The notes under the pieces: generated by a model | What the model was told of the DNA's origin: nothing | Database searches by the model: none | The model's input: the letters and a program-made list of their open reading frames with translations, nothing else | Assembly: GCA_021793115.1 (NCBI GenBank) | Contig: JAJYTJ010000012.1 | Span: 1-40,597 of the forward strand | Origin: Actinomycetes bacterium | Lineage (GTDB): Bacteria; Actinomycetota; Actinomycetes; Actinomycetales; Cellulomonadaceae | Direction: 5' to 3' | Length of the DNA: 40,597 nt | Shown here: positions 25,940 to 34,329 of the stretch, piece after piece | How positions within the stretch are numbered: the first letter of the stretch is position 1 | Layout of the letters: each line of letters begins with the position of its first letter | Program-made: the position numbers and the translations under genes

Positions 25940-26944
25940 TCAGTAGCCGAAACGGCGCGCCACCTCGCGCACCGCGTCCGCCGACCGACGGAGGCCACCC
26001 AGCTCGTCGGTCGACAGCGGCACCTGGAGTCGCTCGCCGACGCCGCTCGCGCTCACGATCGTCGGCACGGACAGGCAGACGTCGCTGATGCCGTGGTAGT
26101 TCTCCAGCAGCGACGAGACGGGCAGCACGCTGTGCTCGTCGTTGAGGATCGTCTCGACGATGCGCGTGCCCGCCAGGGCGATCGCGTAGTTCGTCGCCCC
26201 CTTGCCCTCGATGATCTTGTCCGCGGACGCGACGACCTCGTGCGCGATCGTCTCGCGCACGTCGGCCGTCAGCGGGCCGTGCTTGCCCACCCCGGTCCAC
26301 TCGAGCAGCGGCACCCCCCCGAGGCTCGCCAGGCTCCAGAGGGGGATCTCGGTGTCTCCGTGCTCGCCCGCGACGTAGGCGTGCACGCTCTGCACCGCGA
26401 CACCCGTCTCGGCCGCGATGAGGTACCGCAGCCGCGACGAGTCGAGCAGCGTGCCCGACCCGAACAGCTGGTGCGACGGCAGTCCCGAGATCTTGAGCGC
26501 GGCGTAGGTGACCACGTCCACGGGGTTGGTCACCATGACGTGCACCGCGTTCGGCGCCACGCGGACCAGCTCCGGCAGCACCTTGGCGACCAGGCCGATC
26601 GTCGCGCCCGCCAGGTCGAGGCGGGACTGCCCGGGCTTCTGCTTGGCGCCGGCCGTGAACATGATGACGTCGGAGTCGGCCAGCACCTCGATCTCGTCGG
26701 ACCCGGTCACGGCCGCCATCGGCATGAACTGGATGCCGTGCGAGAGGTCGAGCACCTCGGCCTCGACCTTGGCGCGGTTGATGTCGAAGAGTGCGACCGT
26801 GCGCGCCGCCCCGGCCATGAGCGCCGCGTAGGCCATCGTCGAGCCCACGGCGCCCGCGCCGACGATGCCGAGCTTGGCCGCCCGCCGCGGCGAGAACTCG
26901 ATGCGGCCCAGGCCGGCCTCGTCGAGCGCGTCCCTCTCGGTCAT
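25940..26944 (-). CDS. ldh: L-lactate dehydrogenase
   Basis: This enzyme interconverts pyruvate and L-lactate with NAD(H). The 334-aa product has the Rossmann GIVGAGAVGS (26-35), the adenine-ribose Asp54 (ALFDINRAK), the substrate loop AGAKQKPGQSR with Gln102, which favours pyruvate over oxaloacetate (LDH rather than malate dehydrogenase), and catalytic His195 (AGEHGDTEI). Length is normal apart from a short N-terminal extension of about 20 residues. The start ATG is preceded by GGAGGGGCC. It is convergent with lexA, ending 3 nt after its stop, and has its own promoter overlapping the end of the dinG-like gene. Confidence 0.95.
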   Translation of the reverse strand: MTERDALDEAGLGRIEFSPRRAAKLGIVGAGAVGSTMAYAALMAGAARTVALFDINRAKVEAEVLDLSHGIQFMPMAAVTGSDEIEVLADSDVIMFTAGAKQKPGQSRLDLAGATIGLVAKVLPELVRVAPNAVHVMVTNPVDVVTYAALKISGLPSHQLFGSGTLLDSSRLRYLIAAETGVAVQSVHAYVAGEHGDTEIPLWSLASLGGVPLLEWTGVGKHGPLTADVRETIAHEVVASADKIIEGKGATNYAIALAGTRIVETILNDEHSVLPVSSLLENYHGISDVCLSVPTIVSASGVGERLQVPLSTDELGGLRRSADAVREVARRFGY

Positions 26945-26968
26945 GGCCCCTCCTCCACGCGTCCGTCA

Positions 26969-26994
26969 CCAGGCCCTGCGCCTGGTCGAGGCTA
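26969..26994 (-). promoter_or_regulatory. ldh promoter -10 and leader hairpin
   Basis: On the minus strand TAGCCT (26994-26989) overlaps the dinG-like stop codon. Just downstream, where the transcript would start, CCAGGC (26969-26974) and GCCTGG (26980-26985) form a 6-bp hairpin. A Shine-Dalgarno (GGAGGGG) follows before the ldh ATG. No Rex-type operator is visible. Confidence 0.45.
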
Positions 26995-29034
26995 GCCTGT
27001 GGCGGCCAGCCTGCGCAGGGCGGCCACGGCGACGTCGAGGTCGGTGGTCAGCCAGAACGGCGGCATCGAGCGCAGCAGGAACGACGAGTAGCGTGCCGTG
27101 GCCAGGCGCGGGTCGAGGACCGCCACGACGCCGCGGTCGTCGGACGAGCGGATGAGCCGGCCCGCGCCCTGCGCGAGCAGCAGCGCGGCGTGCGTCGCCG
27201 CGACCGCCATGAAGCCGTTGCCGCCCGAGGAGGCCACCGCCTGCGTGCGGGCCGCGGTGAGCGGGTCGTCCGGCCGCGGGAAGGGGATCCGGTCGACGAT
27301 GACGAGCCGGCACGTGGGCCCCGGCACGTCGACGCCCTGCCAGAGCGACAGCGTGCCGAAGAGGCACGTCGGCTCGTCCTCCGTGAACCGGCGCACGAGC
27401 GTGGGCAGCTGGTCCTCGCCCTGCAGCAGGATCGGCACCGGCAGGCGCGGGCGCAGCGCGGTCGCCGCGGCCGTCGCCGCGCGCCGGGACGAGAAGAGCC
27501 CCAGCGTGCGCCCGCCGGCGGCCTCCACGAGCGCGGCGATCTCGTCCAGCTGCGCCTCGGTGGCGGGCTCGCGGCCCGGCGCGGGCAGATGCCGCGCGAC
27601 GTAGCAGATGCCCTGGCGGCCGTAGTCGAACGGGCTCCCGACGTCGATCCCCTGCCAGTCGTCACCCAGCCCGACCGCGCGCGCCAGCGGTTCGAACACG
27701 CCCCCCAGGGTGAGCGTCGCCGACGTGAGCACCGCGGTCCGCCCGGCGATGAGGTGGTCGCCGATGAGGCCGGCGACCGCCAGCGGCGCGGCGTGCAGGC
27801 GGGTGACCACCTCGCCCCGCCGGTCCTCCGTGCGGGCGCACCACAGCACGGTGCCGTTCGCCTCCGTGGCGTCGGAGGCCATCCGTTCCGCGGTCTCGAA
27901 CAGTGCCTGCATCGCGGAGTAGGCCATCTTGCGGCCGCCGGCCGCCTCGGCGGGCCCCTTGGCGTCCGGCTTGAGCGCGGACAGCAGCGTGCGTGCCGCG
28001 TCCCGGACGGCGGCCACGGCCTCGGCCGCCTCCGGCGCCAGGCCGGCGGGGAAACGGCCCTCCGGCAGGTCGGCCAGCACCTGCTCCAGCGCCCGCCCGG
28101 CCGCGTCGAGGTCCGTGGTGGGCACCCCGCCCTGCCGGCGGGCCAGGCGCGCCGCATGCTCCACCACGCCGACCGACAGCTCGGCGGTGGCCTGCGCCGT
28201 CACGCGGTCGGCCAGCTCGTGCGCCTCGTCGACCACCAGCACGGCGTGCTCCGGCAGCACGCCCGGGGCCCGCGAGGCGGCCGCCACGCCGAGCATGGCG
28301 TGGTTGGTGACGACGACGTCGGCGGCGTGGGCCGTCTCGCGCGCCTGCGCCGGGAAGCACTCGGCCCGCGCGGGGCACGCGGTGCCGAGGCACTCCGGCG
28401 CCGTCACCGAGACCTGCCGCCAGGCGCGCTCGGTGACGCCGGGCACCAGGTCGTCCCGGTCGCCCGTGGCGGTCTCCTCCGCCCACTCGCGCAGGCGCAC
28501 GATCTGCTCGCCGAGCGACTCCCCGCGGGCCGGGCCGCCCGCCGCGGCGAGCGCCGGGTGGTCCGCCGCTCCCGGCGGCTCCGGCAGGTCGAACAGCGCG
28601 CCCTCGTCCTCGGGGTACCCACCGGCCACCTTGTGGACACAGAGGTAGTTGTGCCAGCCCTTGAGCAGCGCGACCCGCGGGGGGCGGGGCAAGCGGTCAC
28701 CCACGGCGGCCACGACGAGCGGCAGGTCACGGCCGGTCACCTGCCGCTGCAGCGCGAGCGTCGCGGTGGACACCACGACCCGCTCGTCGGCCAGCAACGC
28801 GTGGCGCACCGCCGGGACGAGGTAGGCCAGCGACTTGCCGGTGCCCGTGCCCGCCTGGACGACGAGGTGCTCGCCGCCCTCGACGGCGTGCGCCACGGCG
28901 AGGGCCATCCGGTGCTGCCCGTCGCGGCGCACGCCCCCGATAGCCGCGACCGCCAGGTCGAGCAGCTCGTCGACGCCGGCGGCGTCCGCCACCACCGGAC
29001 CCGGGTCCTCGGTCAGGTCGGGCTCGTCGGGCAC
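26992..29034 (-). CDS. DinG-like ATP-dependent DNA helicase (XPD/Rad3-type, Fe-S)
   Basis: This 680-aa superfamily 2 helicase has Walker A AGTGTGKS (61-68), four cysteines fit for an Fe-S cluster (C132 in WHNYLCVHK, then C215, C220 and C226 in PECLGTACPARAECF), VVDEAHEL (about 267-274), and C-terminal helicase motifs SATLTLGG, LFSSRRAA and QGAGRLIRSS. It has no N-terminal exonuclease domain, so it is the DinG/YoaA class that unwinds forked or structured DNA. The GTG at 29034 is 35 nt after hflX and has its own -10 6 nt upstream. I see no LexA box in front of it, so the DinG-like name does not imply SOS control here. Confidence 0.9.
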   Translation of the reverse strand: MPDEPDLTEDPGPVVADAAGVDELLDLAVAAIGGVRRDGQHRMALAVAHAVEGGEHLVVQAGTGTGKSLAYLVPAVRHALLADERVVVSTATLALQRQVTGRDLPLVVAAVGDRLPRPPRVALLKGWHNYLCVHKVAGGYPEDEGALFDLPEPPGAADHPALAAAGGPARGESLGEQIVRLREWAEETATGDRDDLVPGVTERAWRQVSVTAPECLGTACPARAECFPAQARETAHAADVVVTNHAMLGVAAASRAPGVLPEHAVLVVDEAHELADRVTAQATAELSVGVVEHAARLARRQGGVPTTDLDAAGRALEQVLADLPEGRFPAGLAPEAAEAVAAVRDAARTLLSALKPDAKGPAEAAGGRKMAYSAMQALFETAERMASDATEANGTVLWCARTEDRRGEVVTRLHAAPLAVAGLIGDHLIAGRTAVLTSATLTLGGVFEPLARAVGLGDDWQGIDVGSPFDYGRQGICYVARHLPAPGREPATEAQLDEIAALVEAAGGRTLGLFSSRRAATAAATALRPRLPVPILLQGEDQLPTLVRRFTEDEPTCLFGTLSLWQGVDVPGPTCRLVIVDRIPFPRPDDPLTAARTQAVASSGGNGFMAVAATHAALLLAQGAGRLIRSSDDRGVVAVLDPRLATARYSSFLLRSMPPFWLTTDLDVAVAALRRLAATG

Positions 29035-29040
29035 CGGGAC

Positions 29041-29046
29041 AGGCTA
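29041..29046 (-). promoter_or_regulatory. -10 of a putative leaderless promoter for the DinG-like gene
   Basis: TAGCCT on the minus strand (29046-29041) is followed by 6 nt and then the GTG start, in the short gap after hflX. There is no Shine-Dalgarno. This supports GTG at 29034 as the start and a transcript independent of hflX. Confidence 0.5.
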
Positions 29047-29069
29047 GTGCGACGCGCCGACGGCCTCGC

Positions 29070-30575
29070 TCATGCGACCGACGCCGCCCGCAGCTCGGCC
29101 GCGAGCTGCGCGTCGACGCGAGCCCGCAGCGCCGTGCCGCGCTCCGTGTGCTCCTCGTGGTCGATGTCACCGTGCTCGTGCACCCGGCTGACGAGGTCGC
29201 CCCGGTGGTACGGCACCACGACGTCGACGGGCACGCCCGGACGCGGTAGCTGGTCGGCGACGAGCGCGCGCAGCTCGTCGATGCCCTCGCCGGTGTGGGC
29301 CGAGACCAGCACCGAGTGCACCTCGCGCGACCGCAGCCGCGCCACGACGTCCGGCGCCGCGAGGTCGGCCTTGTTGAGCACGACGATCTCCGGCACGTCC
29401 ATCGCCCCGGGGATGTCCGCGAACACCGCCCGCACCGCCGCGAGCTGGCCCTCGGGGTCGGGGTGCGCGGCGTCGACGACGTGAAGGATGAGGTCCGCGT
29501 CGGCGACCTCCTCGAGGGTGGAGCGGAACGCCTCGACCAGCTGGTGCGGCAGCGCGCGGACGAACCCGACCGTGTCGCTCAGCGTGTAGACACGGCCGTC
29601 GTCGGTCTCGGCGCGGCGCACCGTCGGGTCCAGCGTGGCGAACAGCGCGTTCTCGACGAGCACGCCGGCGTTCGTCAGCCGGTTGAGCAGGGACGACTTG
29701 CCGGCGTTGGTGTAGCCGGCGATCGCCACGGACGGGATGGCGTGCCGCTTGCGGTTCGCCCGCTTGGTGAGCCGGGCCGGCTCCATCTCCTTGATCTCGC
29801 GGCGCAGCCTGGCCATGCGGTTGCGGATGCGGCGGCGGTCCAGCTCGATCTTCGTCTCACCGGGGCCGCGGGAACCCATGCCCTGCCCGGCACCGCCCAC
29901 CTGGCCACCGGCCTGGCGGGACATCGACTCGCCCCAGCCACGCAGCCGGGGCAGCAGGTACTCCAGCTGCGCCAGCTCGACCTGCGCCTTGCCCTCCTTG
30001 GACTTCGCGTGCTGGGCGAAGATGTCGAGGATCAGGGCGGTGCGGTCGACGACCTTGACCTTGACGACGTCCTCGAGCGCACGCCGCTGCGAGGGCGCCA
30101 GCTCGCCGTCGACGACGACGGTGTCGGCCCCCGCGGCACGGACCAGCATCGCGAGCTCGGCGGCCTTGCCCGACCCGAGGTAGGTCGAGGTGTCCGGCAC
30201 CCGCCGCCGCTGCAGCAGCCCGTCGAGCACGAGGGAGCCGGCCGTCTCGGCGAGGGCCGCCAGCTCGCGCAGCGAGATCTCCGCGTCCTCGTTCGTCCCC
30301 TCGCCGGTGATCCCGACGAGCACGACGCGCTCGAGGCGCAGCCGCCGGTACTCGACCTCGGTGACGTCCTCGAGCTCGGTGGACAGGCCCGCCACGCGGC
30401 GCAGCGACGTGCGCGCCTCGAGGTCGAGCTGGTCGCCGTCGTAGGAGGTGTGCCCGTCGGCGGTCGACTGCAGCGCGGTGCCGTCGTAGCGGCCGGCCCG
30501 TGCCAGGACCCGCGCAACGACGTCGTCAGCCACCTCCTGCGCCGTGCGGCCGTCGGTGTGCTGGGGGTCGTTCAC
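29070..30575 (-). CDS. hflX: Ribosome-associated GTPase HflX
   Basis: HflX is a GTPase that binds the 50S subunit and splits stalled or stressed ribosomes. The 501-aa protein has the HflX N-terminal nucleotide-binding-like domain, the glycine-rich GGAGQGMGSRGPGE linker (227-240), a coiled coil and the G domain: G1 GYTNAGKSS (287-295), G3 DTVGF (334-338) and G4 NKAD (about 398). The GTG at 30575 follows GAGAGGA. A longer open frame upstream has no good site. It is divergent from the RsmC-like methyltransferase. Confidence 0.95.
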   Translation of the reverse strand: MNDPQHTDGRTAQEVADDVVARVLARAGRYDGTALQSTADGHTSYDGDQLDLEARTSLRRVAGLSTELEDVTEVEYRRLRLERVVLVGITGEGTNEDAEISLRELAALAETAGSLVLDGLLQRRRVPDTSTYLGSGKAAELAMLVRAAGADTVVVDGELAPSQRRALEDVVKVKVVDRTALILDIFAQHAKSKEGKAQVELAQLEYLLPRLRGWGESMSRQAGGQVGGAGQGMGSRGPGETKIELDRRRIRNRMARLRREIKEMEPARLTKRANRKRHAIPSVAIAGYTNAGKSSLLNRLTNAGVLVENALFATLDPTVRRAETDDGRVYTLSDTVGFVRALPHQLVEAFRSTLEEVADADLILHVVDAAHPDPEGQLAAVRAVFADIPGAMDVPEIVVLNKADLAAPDVVARLRSREVHSVLVSAHTGEGIDELRALVADQLPRPGVPVDVVVPYHRGDLVSRVHEHGDIDHEEHTERGTALRARVDAQLAAELRAASVA

Positions 30576-30669
30576 GCGGTTCCTCTCGTCGTGCTCTCTC
30601 CCTCTAGGTTCGCACGCCCCGGGTGGGTCGGCGACGCATTTCGCCACCGGCCGAGCCGCGCGCCCGGGC

Positions 30670-30675
30670 TACCCT
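30670..30675 (+). promoter_or_regulatory. -10 of a putative leaderless promoter
   Basis: TACCCT is followed by 6 nt and the GTG at 30682. There is no Shine-Dalgarno. It fits a leaderless transcript for the RsmC-like methyltransferase. Confidence 0.52.
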
Positions 30676-30681
30676 CGGGCC

Positions 30682-31284
30682 GTGACCGCGCCCGACCACT
30701 ACTTCACCGCGCAGCCGGCGGCGCCCGACGAGCGGCGGACGATCACCGTCGAGCTGGCCGGCCGGGCGGTCGCGGTCGAGACCGCCGGGGGCGTCTTCTC
30801 CCCCGACCACGTCGACCTCGGCACGCGCGTGCTGCTGCGCGAGGTGCCCGACCCGCCGTCCTCGGGCGACCTGCTCGACCTCGGCTGCGGCTGGGGCCCG
30901 CTCGCCCTGACGATGGCGTTGCTGTCACCGTCCGCTCGCGTGTGGGCGGTGGACGTCAACGAGCGTGCGCTCGACCTGGTACGGGTCAACGCGTCGCGGC
31001 TGGGGCTCACCAACGTCACCGCCGCGCTGCCGTCCGACGTTCCCGCGTCGGTTCAGTTCGCGGCCATCTGGTCCAACCCGCCGATCAGGGTGGGCAAGGA
31101 CGCGCTCCACGACCTGCTGCGGGCGTGGCTGCCTCGTCTCGCGCCGGGCGGCGAGGCCTGGCTCGTCGTCGGGCGCAACCTCGGCGCGGACCCGCTGCAC
31201 CGCTGGCTGGCCGACGAGCTGGGGATGCCCGTGGAGCGCGCCGCGAGCGCGAAGGGCTTCCGCGTGCTGCGGATCGACGGCTGA
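30682..31284 (+). CDS. RsmC/RlmG-like class I SAM-dependent methyltransferase
   Basis: This 200-aa single-domain methyltransferase has DHYFTAQPAAPDE at the start, FSPDHVDLGTRVLL, SAM motif I LDLGCGWGPL (65-74), AVDVNERAL (89-97) and SNPPIRVGK (131-139). The (S/D)NPP(F/I) motif marks N-directed methylation of a base or glutamine. It corresponds to the C-terminal catalytic half of RsmC/RlmG, which methylate guanine N2 in rRNA. The N-terminal half is absent, as in many actinobacterial homologues. The GTG start is set by the -10 6 nt upstream. The vapBC operator begins at the base after its stop. Confidence 0.88.
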   Translation: MTAPDHYFTAQPAAPDERRTITVELAGRAVAVETAGGVFSPDHVDLGTRVLLREVPDPPSSGDLLDLGCGWGPLALTMALLSPSARVWAVDVNERALDLVRVNASRLGLTNVTAALPSDVPASVQFAAIWSNPPIRVGKDALHDLLRAWLPRLAPGGEAWLVVGRNLGADPLHRWLADELGMPVERAASAKGFRVLRIDG

Positions 31285-31320
31285 CATGAGCAGGTATGCT
31301 CATGCTACGGTGTGAGCATG
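31285..31320 (+). promoter_or_regulatory. vapBC operator-promoter
   Basis: A perfect palindrome CATGAGC-N6-GCTCATG spans 31285-31304. A second inverted pair, ATGCTC (31296-31301) and GAGCAT (31314-31319), overlaps it and reaches into the start codon. The -10 TACGGT (31306-31311) is 6 nt before the ATG at 31318, so the mRNA is probably leaderless. The layout suits autorepression by the VapB(C) complex. Confidence 0.7.
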
Positions 31321-31578
31321 TCGGTCCTCGGGCGGAGGCTCCAGGTGCTCATCGACGAGCAGCGCTACGCCCTTCTGGAGAGGGAGTCACGGGAGACGGG
31401 GCGCTCGGTGGGCGCAATCGTCCGCGGCGCCATCGATGACCACTTCGCGGTGGAAGACGCCGCGGCACAGCGCGCCGCAGCCATCGAGTGGCTGCTCGCT
31501 CGGCCCGCAGGGTCAGGCCCGGACTGGAAGGTCACCAAGGCGGCGCTCGAGGCTGAGATCGAGGATCGGGTCCGGTGA
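31318..31578 (+). CDS. vapB: VapB-like ribbon-helix-helix antitoxin
   Basis: This is an 86-aa antitoxin. The N-terminal ribbon-helix-helix (CopG-like) DNA-binding domain reads MSVLGRRLQVLIDEQRYALL then TGRSVGAIVRGAIDDHF (about 1-45). The C-terminal half (ALEAEIEDRVR end) would wrap the toxin. The ATG at 31318 is preferred to the GTG two codons upstream because a -10 lies 6 nt before it. It overlaps vapC as GTGA. It should bind the palindrome at its own start and neutralise the PIN toxin. Confidence 0.85.
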   Translation: MSVLGRRLQVLIDEQRYALLERESRETGRSVGAIVRGAIDDHFAVEDAAAQRAAAIEWLLARPAGSGPDWKVTKAALEAEIEDRVR

Positions 31579-31988
31579 TCGCGCTCTTCCTCGACACGGC
31601 CGTGTGGGCCTACGCACTGGGAGACGAACACCCACAACGAGAGCCCTGTCGCACGCTGTTGAGCGCCGCCCAGCACGGCGATGTCGAGCTCCACGCGAGC
31701 GTCGAGCTCGTCCAGGAGCTGGTGTTCCACCGGATGCGGCGCACCGACCGAGGGGCGGCGGTCGCAGAGGGCCGCGCGGTCGCACGCGGATGCACGCTTC
31801 ATCCATTCGACCAGAAGGTCCTCGCGAAGGCGCTCGACCTAACGGCCACGACCCGCATCGGCGGGCGCGACGCCATCCACGCGGCGACGGCGTTGCTGAC
31901 TGGCTTCGACGCCGTCGTCTCGCCCGACCGGGACTTCGCGGTGGTCGAGGGCTTGCGGCGACTCGATCCCGCCGAGGCGCTCGGCTGA
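31575..31988 (+). CDS. vapC: VapC-like PIN-domain ribonuclease toxin
   Basis: This 137-aa PIN-domain protein has the acidic metal site in the expected order: Asp7 (ALFLDTAVW), Glu48 (ELVQELVF), Asp99 (IGGRDAIHAA) and Asp118/Asp120 (SPDRDF). VapC toxins are Mg-dependent RNases, often cutting tRNA or 23S rRNA; the target here cannot be told. All acidic residues are present, so it should be active. The GTG start overlaps the antitoxin stop. Its TGA abuts the convergent GNAT stop with no spacer. Confidence 0.87.
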   Translation: MIALFLDTAVWAYALGDEHPQREPCRTLLSAAQHGDVELHASVELVQELVFHRMRRTDRGAAVAEGRAVARGCTLHPFDQKVLAKALDLTATTRIGGRDAIHAATALLTGFDAVVSPDRDFAVVEGLRRLDPAEALG

Positions 31989-32438
31989 TCAGGGTGTCGC
32001 GTTGTACACCACGACCGGCGCCTCCACCGCAACCTGGTCGTAGAGGCGTCGGGCACTCGCGTTCGTTCGCTTCGTCGTCCAGCGCACGACGTCGTGTCCC
32101 TCAGCCCGCGCAATGAACAGCACCCGTTCCACGAGCGCACGCGCGAGTCCCCGACCGCGATGCGCCGGGTCGACGTAGAGATCGTCAATCCAGAGGCCGG
32201 TCGTCCCCGTGATGGGCCGTTCGAACGGACGGAAGTGGGTGAGCCCGACGACGCCTCCTTCGTCGAGCGCAACGAGACCGCATGTCTGAGCCTCGGCCAA
32301 GGCCAGCCACTCCCAGACCCTGTCGAGGTGAGACGGCAACGCCTCGATGCCCCCGGCCGCGCAGTAGTCGGCGAACAGCCGCCGCCAGCCGTCGCGGTGG
32401 TCCGCGGCGACCGGGACGATCTCGGGGTCCGCGTTCAT
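31989..32438 (-). CDS. GNAT family N-acetyltransferase
   Basis: This 149-aa single GNAT domain has GLVALDEGGVVGLTHF (beta strands), LWIDDLYVDPAHRGRGLARAL (motif A with the acetyl-CoA pyrophosphate loop R-G-R-G-L-A, near residues 80-100) and RLYDQVAVEAP near the end. The substrate is unknown. The ATG at 32438 overlaps the dapF stop (ATGA), so it is coupled to dapF-miaA. The longer upstream frame is a dapF shadow. Confidence 0.88.
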   Translation of the reverse strand: MNADPEIVPVAADHRDGWRRLFADYCAAGGIEALPSHLDRVWEWLALAEAQTCGLVALDEGGVVGLTHFRPFERPITGTTGLWIDDLYVDPAHRGRGLARALVERVLFIARAEGHDVVRWTTKRTNASARRLYDQVAVEAPVVVYNATP

Positions 32439-33355
32439 CCCGCGAGGGCGAGCCAGTCGACGTCCAGGTCGGCGACGAGCACCGCGGGGCCGGCCAGCTC
32501 GACGTGGCCGCCGGGTAGTGCCGTGACCCGCAGCACGCCGCCCGGCACCTGGACCCGCCACACGTCGGGGGCCCCCTCGCCGGCCCAGGAGCGCACGGCC
32601 AGCGCCGCGGCCACCGCGCCGGTGCCGCAGGACTGGGTCTCCCCCACGCCCCGCTCGAACACGCGCATCGCGACGACCCCGACGCGGCGGCCGCCCTCCT
32701 CGCGTTCACCCAGCGGCAGGACGAGCTCGACGTTCTGACCCTCGGGGTTCGCCGGCGTCACGACGGGCGCCGCGGTGAGGTCGGCTCCGGCGAGCTCGTC
32801 GCCCGATGCCACCGCCAGCACCGCGTGGGGGTTCCCGACGTCGACCCGCAGGGCGGGCCGCGCCACCGGCAGGCCCCGGACGGTCACCTCGACGTCGCCA
32901 CCGGCCGCCACGGCGGCGTCACCACCCGGCAGGAACCACCGGCCCATGTCGACCGCGTACCAGGGCTCGTCGTCCGGCCCCGCCTCACGCCGCACGCGCT
33001 TGACCCCGGCGCGCGTCCCCACGGCGAGCTCGGCCGCCGAGTCCCACAGGCCCAGGCGCTCCAGCCACGCGGCGAAGACCCGCACGCCGTTGCCGCACAT
33101 CTGGGCGAGCGAGCCGTCGGCGTTGCGGTAGTCCATGAACCACGTCGCGCCCGGGTCCTCCGCGAGGACGGCGGCCCCGTCGTCCAGCCGCGACGAGGCG
33201 ACCAGCCGGATGACGCCGTCGCCGCCGATGCCGCCTCGGCGGTCCGCCAGAGCCCGGGCCAGGTCGGGTGTCAGGGCCAGGCCGTCGCGGCCGTCGACGA
33301 GCACGAAGTCGTTCTTCGTGCCGTGGCCCTTGACGGCGTGCAGCGGCGGGTTCAC
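32435..33355 (-). CDS. dapF: Diaminopimelate epimerase DapF
   Basis: DapF converts LL- to meso-diaminopimelate, a lysine and (in DAP-type walls) peptidoglycan precursor. The 306-aa product has both catalytic cysteines: Cys87 (AQMCGNGVRVF) and Cys243 (QSCGTGAVAAAL), with KGHGTKNDF at the start and GNPHAVL in the middle. If the wall contains ornithine, as in Cellulomonas, the enzyme serves lysine synthesis only. The GTG at 33355 overlaps the miaA stop (GTGA). Confidence 0.95.
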   Translation of the reverse strand: MNPPLHAVKGHGTKNDFVLVDGRDGLALTPDLARALADRRGGIGGDGVIRLVASSRLDDGAAVLAEDPGATWFMDYRNADGSLAQMCGNGVRVFAAWLERLGLWDSAAELAVGTRAGVKRVRREAGPDDEPWYAVDMGRWFLPGGDAAVAAGGDVEVTVRGLPVARPALRVDVGNPHAVLAVASGDELAGADLTAAPVVTPANPEGQNVELVLPLGEREEGGRRVGVVAMRVFERGVGETQSCGTGAVAAALAVRSWAGEGAPDVWRVQVPGGVLRVTALPGGHVELAGPAVLVADLDVDWLALAG

Positions 33356-34329
33356 GTGCCGAGCCTACGGCTCGTCGGCGCGCTCCCCGGGACCGCCAGC
33401 GCACCCGCGCGGGCGCGCTCGACGAGGTCGCGGGCACGGGCGACGAGGTCCGGGTCCTGGGCGCCGAGCCAGTGCACCCGCGGGTCGCGGCCGAACCAGC
33501 CCATCTGCCGGCGGGCGAGGCGCCGGGTCGCCACGACGGTCGCGTCGTAGGCCTGCCGCTCCGACAGGCGACCGGCGCGCAGCGCGAGCACCTGCGCGTA
33601 GCCCACGGCGCGCGCCGCGGTGCGACCCAGGCCGCCGGCCGCGAGCAGCCGGTCGACCTCGTCGACCAGCCCGGCCGCCCACATCCGCGCCACCCGCCCG
33701 GCGACGCGCTCGTCGAGCACCGCGCGGTCGCAGTCGAGGCCGATCTGGATCGCCGGCACCTCGTACACGTGCTCCGGCAGGGACGACGAGTAAGGCCGGC
33801 CCGTGAGCGCGATCACCTCGAGCGCGCGGACGATGCGGCGGGCGTTGTGGGGTCCGATCCGCCCGGCGGCGACGGGGTCGGACGCGGCCAGCTCGGCGTG
33901 CAGCGCCCGAGGTCCCTCGACGTCGGCGCGGGCCTCCAGCTCCGCACGCAGCGCCGGGTCGGTGCCCGGGAAGTCCAGGTGGTCGAGCAGCGCGCGGACG
34001 TACAGGCCTGACCCGCCGACGGCGACCGGCACCCGGCCCCGGGCGGCCAGGTCCGCGAGCGCGGTGCGCCCCCAGCCCTGGTAGTCGGCCACGGTGGCGT
34101 CCTCCCGCGGGTCCAGCACGTCCAGCAGGTGGTGGCGCACGCCGCGCCGCGCCGCCACCGGCACCTTGGCCGTGCCGACGTCCATCCCCCGGTAGAGCTG
34201 CATGGCGTCGGTGTTGACCACCTCGCCGCCCAGCGCGAGCGCCAGCTCGATGCCGAGGTCCGACTTGCCGGTCGCGGTGGGCCCGACGACCGCGACGACG
34301 AGCGAGGCCGACGAGGCGTCCGCGCTCAT
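33352..34329 (-). CDS. miaA: tRNA dimethylallyltransferase MiaA
   Basis: MiaA prenylates N6 of A37 in tRNAs that read UNN codons. MiaB, encoded at 36430-37998, then methylthiolates the product. The 325-aa protein has the P-loop GPTATGKS (16-23), TDAMQLYRGMDVGTAK, the VGGSGLYVRALL segment and a C-terminal WFGRDPRVHWL. The ATG at 34329 overlaps the stop of the LigB-like gene (ATGA). The upstream open frame is the shadow of that gene. Confidence 0.95.
   Translation of the reverse strand: MSADASSASLVVAVVGPTATGKSDLGIELALALGGEVVNTDAMQLYRGMDVGTAKVPVAARRGVRHHLLDVLDPREDATVADYQGWGRTALADLAARGRVPVAVGGSGLYVRALLDHLDFPGTDPALRAELEARADVEGPRALHAELAASDPVAAGRIGPHNARRIVRALEVIALTGRPYSSSLPEHVYEVPAIQIGLDCDRAVLDERVAGRVARMWAAGLVDEVDRLLAAGGLGRTAARAVGYAQVLALRAGRLSERQAYDATVVATRRLARRQMGWFGRDPRVHWLGAQDPDLVARARDLVERARAGALAVPGSAPTSRRLGT

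Noticed and set aside
31285..31988. vapBC as part of a larger genomic island
   Set aside because: Both neighbours are housekeeping genes. No integrase, IS, tRNA or flanking direct repeats are visible.
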